Origin: Eucommia ulmoides
Lineage: Eukaryota > Streptophyta > Magnoliopsida > Garryales > Eucommiaceae
Direction of reading: 5' to 3'
DNA length: 64,000 nucleotides
Assembly: GCA_016647705.1 (NCBI GenBank)
Contig: CM028336.1
Coordinates: forward strand, 11,912,880 to 11,976,879
The notes beneath the pieces were generated by a model, which did no database searches, was not told where the DNA came from, and saw only the letters and a program-made list of their open reading frames with translations. Every line of letters begins with the position of its first letter. Position 1 is the first letter of the stretch. Positions 57,801 to 64,000 of this stretch are shown here, piece after piece. A program made the translations under genes and the position numbers.

Positions 57801-60323
57801 TGTTGATCCCAAGATTTTGATAGACAATTAAGTGTTGATATTTTTTGTGGAACTAATGTGTTTATTGAGTGTTTCAGTTTAAGAAATTCCATTAAAGATA
57901 ATATTATGAACTAATCATGAAGGATACAGAGACAGACATTAAAGAAATAAAGAGTATTGAAGATTCTAAAGAAACTAAGTAAAAATAACTTAAATCTTTT
58001 TTACTCTTAATGTATCCCGATTAGGATCACACACGACACAAATTAATGTTTTATATTTATGTATGTTTAATTTGATGAAATTAAGATCCTAATTAGTGTT
58101 TAATTATTTGCTCCAATGTGAAATTGAAAAATAAAAATTGACCTAAGCAAGATTAATGTTTAAAATTAAATATTAGTGTTAATTGTGTTAACTGAAAAAA
58201 GAAATCGACTAATGGGATTAAAACGTTGAAGTTTGGAGTTGAAATAAGTTAAAAATTAGAGGTTCCAGCAGTGATCGGTCAACCAAAGAGTATAGAATCA
58301 GTTAATCGATTGGTGTTGGGCCGGAAAGTATAATTCTCTGAATAGATCGATCAACCAACCATGGAAGGAATGGTCAACCGACCGTGACTTGATTTTGGTT
58401 TGAAAACTCATTGAATCGATCGGTGTACCAACCGTGGAAGTTCAGACGACCGGCTGGGTTTGTATACCTGTTCGTATTTTAGCCATAATTTTCTCATTTG
58501 AACTCCGATTAAGGCTATTCAAAATGATCTAGAAAGATACGAAATAGATCTACAATTTTTATGTTTTGCGATTTTCTAAAATAAGATTTAATAATAACCA
58601 AAATGGGTCATGAAGTTTGTGCACCTGTAACTATAATCAGTCAACAGACTATAGGGATCGGTCAACCAACTGTTTCGGTTGACTTCTCGAGGAATTTGGA
58701 CTTTTGGTCAAAAACTAGCCGTTTTATGGTTCCAAATGAGAGATTTGGGGGATTTTAAATTATGGAATATATGGTCCATATATTTTGAAAAGATATTGAT
58801 TTGGTTCATATATTAAATAGTTTTCTCAATTTGGTTCATTAAATATTTCTTATCTATTTGATTTGAAATTGACAGATAATTTGAGGACTTAATTGAAAGT
58901 TTAAAAGCTATATTTGAGTGAAATACATTATAATTGAATGATTATGTTATATGAGGTCTATAAGTTCTCTTTAAAGTCTTATCTTGTGAAAATTAGTCGT
59001 TTGAGGGCTTGTTTCAAATTAATTTAAATAGATCTGTGAAAATTGATGATGACATGAAAAACTATAAATTTCTAAGCTATTATAAGAATTATCATTCTAC
59101 TGAGATTTATTCGAGAGGGATATTGTGTTGCGTTCTTAATCTAAAGCGTTGATTGTTGAATTGGCGTCACCGATTTGAGCTGTCTAGCAATTCTATTTAC
59201 ATTCTTTTGGTGTTATCCTAGTGAGATCTTTCCAAGTTTTTGTTCTTAATTATGAATTTGTATTATAATTACTTGCCTGGTTATAAGATCATTGTAAAAT
59301 CGTTTTCGAACTTTAAAGAGCATAAAAATTCTTTTAAAACGATTTTTGTGATTATCTGATTACGTACTCAATTTTGTGCTACTCACATCTATTATAATCA
59401 GATTTTGAATTTCTCATGTAAAATTCTATCACTACTAAATTCGGGACATTATTTGAGTTTAATTGATTTGAGGTGGTAGAAGCTCCGAGTGGAAAGAAAC
59501 TTAATATTTTTTTGTAATTAGTGAGTTTGTGCTGATTAGATACTATTAGAACTATCTAGTCAGGGGTAGCTTTAGGTTCAATCTTTTTCGAAAAAAATAT
59601 TGAGGTTTGATCTTTACCTAATGGATAAAAAGCTTAGGTTATTCTTTTCCCTTAAAAAGAATTAGACTTGATTCTTCCTTATTAGAATTGAAATTGAGTG
59701 ATTTGTAACGGTTTCATCCTTACCGGTGAAAAGGATACTTTGAGTATTTTTGGTGAGGTTTGAATTTTTTTCTAAGGTATAAAAGAATTAGGTTTGATCC
59801 TTAACCTGTGAAAGAATCAGGTTAGTCTTGAACCTAATAAAAAAATAAGGTTATTCCTGCACCTAGGAAAATGATTAGGTTGTGATTTCTCTTGAATAGA
59901 GTTAAATTAGTATTTAGCTTGGTAAAAAAATAGGGTTCTTCCTTAACATATGAAAAGGATAATTGTAAAAGTTGATTCTAAGCCTGGTAAAATAATCGAT
60001 GTAAGGGTTTGGTTCCTACTTGTTAAATTAATCTTGAGTTTAGTCGGTGTGAATCTTCGTGGGGCTCGGAGGACTGGATTAGCCAAAAGTAACTTGGTGA
60101 ACCAGGATATATCCTTGTGTGCTGCTTTATTTACTTTATTTATATTTTTTTATTTGGTTGTGCACCTAGATTAAATATACTTATCCGCTGCATTATAAAG
60201 ATAATAATTGATTTTAGGTAAATCGATTATTTGATTATTTAAGTATTTAAAAGATTAAAATTTGATTAATTTTTTATGGCTACCTAATTCACCCCGCCTC
60301 TTGGGTAGCTCACTGAGCCAACA
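57801..60323 (+). repeat. 3' LTR of element C
   Basis: It is collinear with 42,659-45,189. Several differences per 100 bases by eye make it much older than the D LTRs. It ends gagccaaca before the tcttt target duplication. Confidence 0.92.
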
Positions 60324-62891
60324 TCTTTGCTTCATTCTTCTCCATGAATTTGTCTCACTTCACCTTGATAGTGTCAGTGAAAAGATTGTGATAGTTGAAG
60401 TCAACGGCTAAATCACGCTTGCTCCATTCGGTCTTTTTCAGCTCCTCCCTAAGCTCATAGAGGCGTGAGATTGTTTGGAAGTATGTCGCTTCCATCGCAA
60501 AAACAATAATGGTAGCTTCCTTTAGGGCACACAGACGAGGATGATCCTCTATAGCTGTCTTCGCCACCAACATCAGGGATCGAAAATGATCTCCCAATTT
60601 TATCTCATTGCACCTTTCAACTGAATTGTTTCAAATGAAGAAGATTTAGTTTATGAAATGGATGCCATGAGTGCAGAAGGTGTGAAAGGAAAGAAGAAAG
60701 AAATACTCGAGAAATCACGATTAAAACGAAAGAAAATGTCTGGACTTGTGAAGAATTATTAACGCTTGGTTTGGCTTTAACTAAGCAGACAAATGGAGAG
60801 AGAGAATGAACTGAAATGTCGAAAAATATGCATTAAATGTGCGAGTGATGTGTGCTGACAAAATACGTACTACAATTATCACAAATATATTCTTGAGACT
60901 TAAAACGCAGTTACTATTTTAATACAAATCATGATGATAAAGTGTTATCATTACTAAAAATTAATTATAGACATGCAAAAGGGAAATTGAAAAGACAAGA
61001 GGGTGGCATCCTTATCCTTGAGATCAGTGTCTTTTTTATCGTTTACCAGGCGAACTGAGCTGATCTCCTCAGTTAAAGCACGGACGTTATCTCTCAAAGA
61101 TGAGTATTCTCCTATCACGGCAGTAATCTCTGTCCTTAGCCCACAGATCTCTGAGTACTAGATTTCATTGCTTTTCTACAAGGTCTCATTTTGCTCATTA
61201 GCAGAGCGCAAATCTAATTCGAATCTCTCCTGAGAAGATCTCGCCAGTGCAAGGTATGTCGCCAAACTATGCTTTTCATTCTCCAAAGCACGATTCTTTT
61301 CTTCCAATTTGCTGAGTTCAGTCAGTTGATGCATAAGTTGGGTATCCAACTCATTTTCATCCTCAATGCAGTTGACCATAAAAGAAGACATGTGCATACA
61401 CTACAACAATAAAGCAAGCAATAAAAGGATTAACCAGCAGTTTGGAGAAACAAAAAAATGTAGTAGGAGTTATGAAAACTACTTGGAAAAGCACACAGAT
61501 TACCATCCGAAATAGCTCGACTTTGTTTCGACCTTCGGTTATCCTCTTACCTTTGTCCCAAGACTGGTCATACAAAACTTTGATAGCATCATTGAAAATG
61601 GCATGGTGACTTGGGACAGAGGGCCCAACTTCATCAACAAGTTGGCACATTTGCTGCTTGGTCATACTTCACCCACTTGAGGTTCGCTAGCTGGTAACAG
61701 GAGTTGGAAAAGGTTAGAGATTAACAGAAGGAGGTTCAGTAACAGGAAGGTCAGATGGAACATCTATTGACCTTGAAATAGGTTCTGGCTCTCTGATCTC
61801 TTGCGGGGTAGGAGCTAGAAGTGGTGGAACGGTAACTAAAATTATCCTAATCCTACGAACACTCAGATGCTGTGAGTCTTCTTCAGATTCTACAATCTCT
61901 AGGTCGACATACTAAACTGATTGGTTGACCTCTAGCTGAATAGGGAGCTTAGTAGGACGGCAAACTGTTGGTCTAGCAGCAACAACAACAACAGGTTGAG
62001 ATAATGATTGCCCAGTCTTTCTAGGGGGCTTCTTGGTGGGTCTTTTCATCCTCTTTGATCTAAGTTGCAGGTCGGCCAACTCATTAAATCAAGACGGATC
62101 CACTTCAAGTTTGTTGAATGGGCAATGAGTTAATACTTTGTAAGAACGTTCCGTTGGAACTAGCAACCTCCTCAACTCTCCTTCAACTCTGGTAGTGAGA
62201 CTAAGACTTTGGCAAGCTTTATCACCTACATCAGAAACCCCAGAAAAGATGTTAACGTTACTTGAATAGAATTTCAAGAAGAAAACAAATTGTTAAGCGA
62301 ATAACAGGAAAAATTACTTGGGGTACTGAAGCGCCTCGGCACAACTGAGGGTTACCCCACTTCTTCAGGAAAGAACTCTCAATCACCAAAGAAGAAAAGG
62401 TATCATTGTTTCCAGTCCCTTATTTTAACTGGAAGGTTGGTGAGAAATGAAAATTTCTTGGGGAAAGAATAATAATACCTCCCACTATTGGTGTGGAATT
62501 TGAGGTGTCCTATACTCCTAATCATATCAACGGAGAAAGATGTCTTATTTATTCTAGCCAGGGCAATGACTCCCATGACTTGGTGAAAACCATTCGGGGT
62601 TAGCTGTGCAGGACTAATTTCTAATTGACGAAAGAGGTTACGAAGGAGTGGAGGAAAGGGAAGAGTGAGTCCGTATTCAAACATCCATAAAAAAAGGCAT
62701 ATATCATCTTCCTTAGCATCGTAGGGCTATTCATTCTCAGATGGAACCCTAATCGACACCGACGAAAGAATGTCGTATTGTTCCCTAAATAGCGTAAGCC
62801 ATTCCTATGGAAATTTGCTCGCACCATGATCCCCCATATTGTTTAAGGGACTGGAGGGCTGAGCAACCTGGGCTGTCATCGTCTGTTCCAT
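60324..62891 (-). pseudogene. Antisense multi-exon ORF of element E (gypsy-type transposon domain)
   Basis: This reads opposite to gag-pol, between integrase and the 3' LTR. The start is ATG 62,891 (MEQTMTAQVAQPSSPLNNMG). A segment at about 62,500-62,690 (MFEYGLTLPFPPLLRNLF, ISPAQLTPNGFHQVMGVIAL) matches my memory of Pfam's putative gypsy-type transposon domain, as in the Grande antisense gene. The frame then continues as VIESSFLKKWGNPQLC, a basic patch (KRMKRPTKKPPRKT), a Pro-rich linker and a long coiled coil (ELSKLEEKNRALENEKHSL). Two GT-AG introns fit: 62,226-62,317 (92 bp) and 61,401-61,503 (103 bp, phase 0). A third gap before about 60,620 is less clear. Stops, a frameshift near 62,405 and element C (splitting the last exon from 42,538-42,658) make it non-functional. 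The protein's role is unknown. Confidence 0.78.
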
Positions 62892-63102
62892 GATGGGATT
62901 TGACGACGAACTAGCCTCAGCAGGACTATTCGATTGACTCCACAATATCTTGTGGCAGAGCAAGCAGCAATTGAAAACAAAAAGTATAAAGAAGAGATAC
63001 GCAACTGAAGGATTAGGGGAAGATGAGAACTTACGTAGAATAGAAGTGATCTTTTACCTCTCTTCTCATAAATCGCCATGAAAGTCAGGAGAGCAAATAA
63101 TA
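62892..63102. other. Segment between the antisense ORF start and the 3' LTR of E
   Basis: This short non-coding stretch would hold the leader and possibly the promoter of the antisense ORF. The polypurine tract of E should abut 63,103. Only an ill-defined aaagtcaggagagcaaataa is present. Confidence 0.45.
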
Positions 63103-63747
63103 TGGGAAAACTCCCGCTCATAACTAATATAGGTGTGCAGTCTTAAATGGGTCGGATCGGGTCTAAATTTCGATCCAGAACAGACAGACTCAATGGGTTA
63201 TCTGGGCCAAAGAATAATGAGCCCAATTAGGTACTAACTTCGGCAGTCTTCTGTGTAGGACCAATGGCTTTATGAAAAGGCCCATATTTGGGCATATCAA
63301 AGCCCACGATGTTCAACACCAAAGAACGAACAGGTCAACCCATTGCGAACATCTCCCCTACACTTGAATAGCATGATAAGCTAAATTGACTGTAACGGTT
63401 CATATTTAATGGGGACCATTACAGAGATCTCTCTTGAAATTATGGAGATATTAGTTATCTTCCAAGACGTTAGGAGCGTATCACGTAACGGGCAACATCT
63501 CCAATAAAACGACAAAATATCTCCAAGCCTATATAAATGGCAGGTATTACTGATAATTACTTACGGTTCAATCTGTGTATTATCTTCTCCATTACCAAAT
63601 TAACTTATTCTCACACCCAAGGTTCTTTGTCAGACATCACACCGGTGTTCCCCTTGAGAACTCACGGTTTTGTGGGTTACAGGAGGAATGTGAGAAGATT
63701 TTTAGGACGTGCAGAGTTGTTACACGTGTTTGGGATTTCTGGTAACA
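63103..63747 (+). repeat. 3' LTR of element E
   Basis: A 645 bp uninterrupted LTR, tgggaaaactcc...ctggtaaca, with cctatataaatgg as promoter box near 63,530. The ORF at 63,537-63,932 (+) crosses its end and is not a gene. Confidence 0.88.
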
Positions 63748-64000
63748 TAAAAAATGTTCGGAGAAACTATGAAAATCTATCAACCGTTTCCTTTGATCAG
63801 TCAACTGTTTTGCTTCCATTCTCAAAATTTCTAGTCCTTGTATCTAGGAGTCGATCATTTCCAATCCAGTTGATTGTTTCATCTCAAATTTCAAATTTTT
63901 TAAGCTTTCAAAATTCGGATACAATCAAATGATTAAATTTTTAGGTCAGTTAATTGGTTCTATCTACCTTAGGTTTTTTAGCATATTTTAAGGAAATTTT
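63748..64000. other. Right flank of element E, antisense LTR-like remnant
   Basis: It carries gatcagtcaactg, gagtcgatc and cagttgattg motifs. These resemble the left flank of E (32,880-32,995) and, in reverse, the LTR fragment at 15,536-16,450. No gene is seen. Confidence 0.4.

Larger units (their letters stand above)
42659..60323 (+). mobile_element. Long-LTR copia-type element C, probably non-autonomous
   Basis: LTRs of 2,531 bp (42,659-45,189) and 2,523 bp (57,801-60,323), both tgttgatcccaag...ccaaca, are flanked by a perfect target duplication, tcttt (42,654-42,658 and 60,324-60,328). The primer site tggtatcggagc follows the left LTR. After subtracting element D, the interior is only about 2.8 kb. 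It shows a worn gag end and no protease, integrase or RT that I can recognise. It is therefore a deleted or large non-autonomous derivative of a SIRE-like family. Confidence 0.9.
33010..63747 (+). mobile_element. Ty3/gypsy retrotransposon E, Tat lineage, carrying nested insertions
   Basis: The two LTRs begin tggaaaaactcccgctca and tgggaaaactcccgctca. Each is 645 bp after the 2,160 bp insertion plus target duplication is removed from the left one. A tttggcgccgtct primer site follows the left LTR. In order come gag, protease, RT, a second RNase H, integrase, a tandem array and an antisense ORF. The aspartic tRNA-like primer, extra RNase H and antisense ORF before the 3' LTR indicate the Tat group (Grande/Retand type). 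Three other elements sit inside: a solo copia LTR, element C, and element D within C. Flanking 5-mers (tgata and taaaa) do not match well, so its own target duplication is lost or misplaced. Confidence 0.88.

Noticed and set aside
33010-63747. A clean 5 bp target duplication for element E
   Set aside because: Flanks tgata and taaaa share only three of five bases, so I do not claim a duplication.

Overview
This is a gene-poor, AT-rich stretch of plant nuclear DNA, most likely eudicot. The evidence is one intron-containing plant transporter gene with GT-AG introns, plant-type Ty1/copia and Ty3/gypsy LTR retrotransposons, several MITEs, and a short nuclear copy of mitochondrial atp6. I cannot name the species. 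I see no prokaryotic feature, CRISPR array, rRNA or confident tRNA gene.

Left part (1-25,840). An unrecognised AT-rich lead-in is followed by three decayed copies of one short-LTR copia family: A at about 2,737-6,973 (+), B at about 7,500-12,295 (-) and F at 20,034-24,704 (-). All three have about 165-190 bp LTRs and an initiator-Met-type primer site. All three lack a recognisable gag, which is replaced by a non-coding stretch ending in a two-copy repeat just before the pol start codon. B and a solo LTR with inverted-repeat ends (13,304-14,200) sit in a degenerate tandem repeat. Further right lie a tandem array (14,990-15,535), an LTR fragment, a minus-strand solo LTR with a perfect target duplication (16,711-17,508), a second degenerate tandem block interrupted by a hairpin MITE and by copia F, and microsatellites.

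Gene region (25,840-33,009). The only convincing host gene is a seven-exon WAT1-related (nodulin MtN21 / EamA, UMAMIT-type) membrane transporter of 389 residues at 26,319-29,801 (+). It has a TATA box, a MITE-like insertion in its upstream region and two MITE-like insertions in its last intron. Downstream are an approximately 95 bp fragment of mitochondrial atp6, a hAT-type MITE with an 8 bp target duplication, and a two-copy tandem repeat.

Right part (33,010-63,747). This is a nest of retrotransposons. The host is a Tat-lineage Ty3/gypsy element (E) whose two LTRs are each 645 bp once a solo copia LTR (33,324-35,478) is subtracted from the left one. E has decayed gag, protease, reverse transcriptase, a second RNase H and integrase, then a 73/74 bp tandem array, then an antisense multi-exon ORF resembling the putative gypsy-type transposon domain. 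That ORF is split by a copia-type element with long LTRs (C, 42,659-60,323, TSD tcttt). C is itself split by a chromovirus (D, 46,687-56,490, TSD attca). Reading the target duplications gives the order E, then C and the solo-LTR parent, then D. By-eye LTR divergence (about a tenth in E and C, a few percent in D) agrees. Every retroelement coding region here carries stops, frameshifts or lost catalytic residues, so none looks autonomous.
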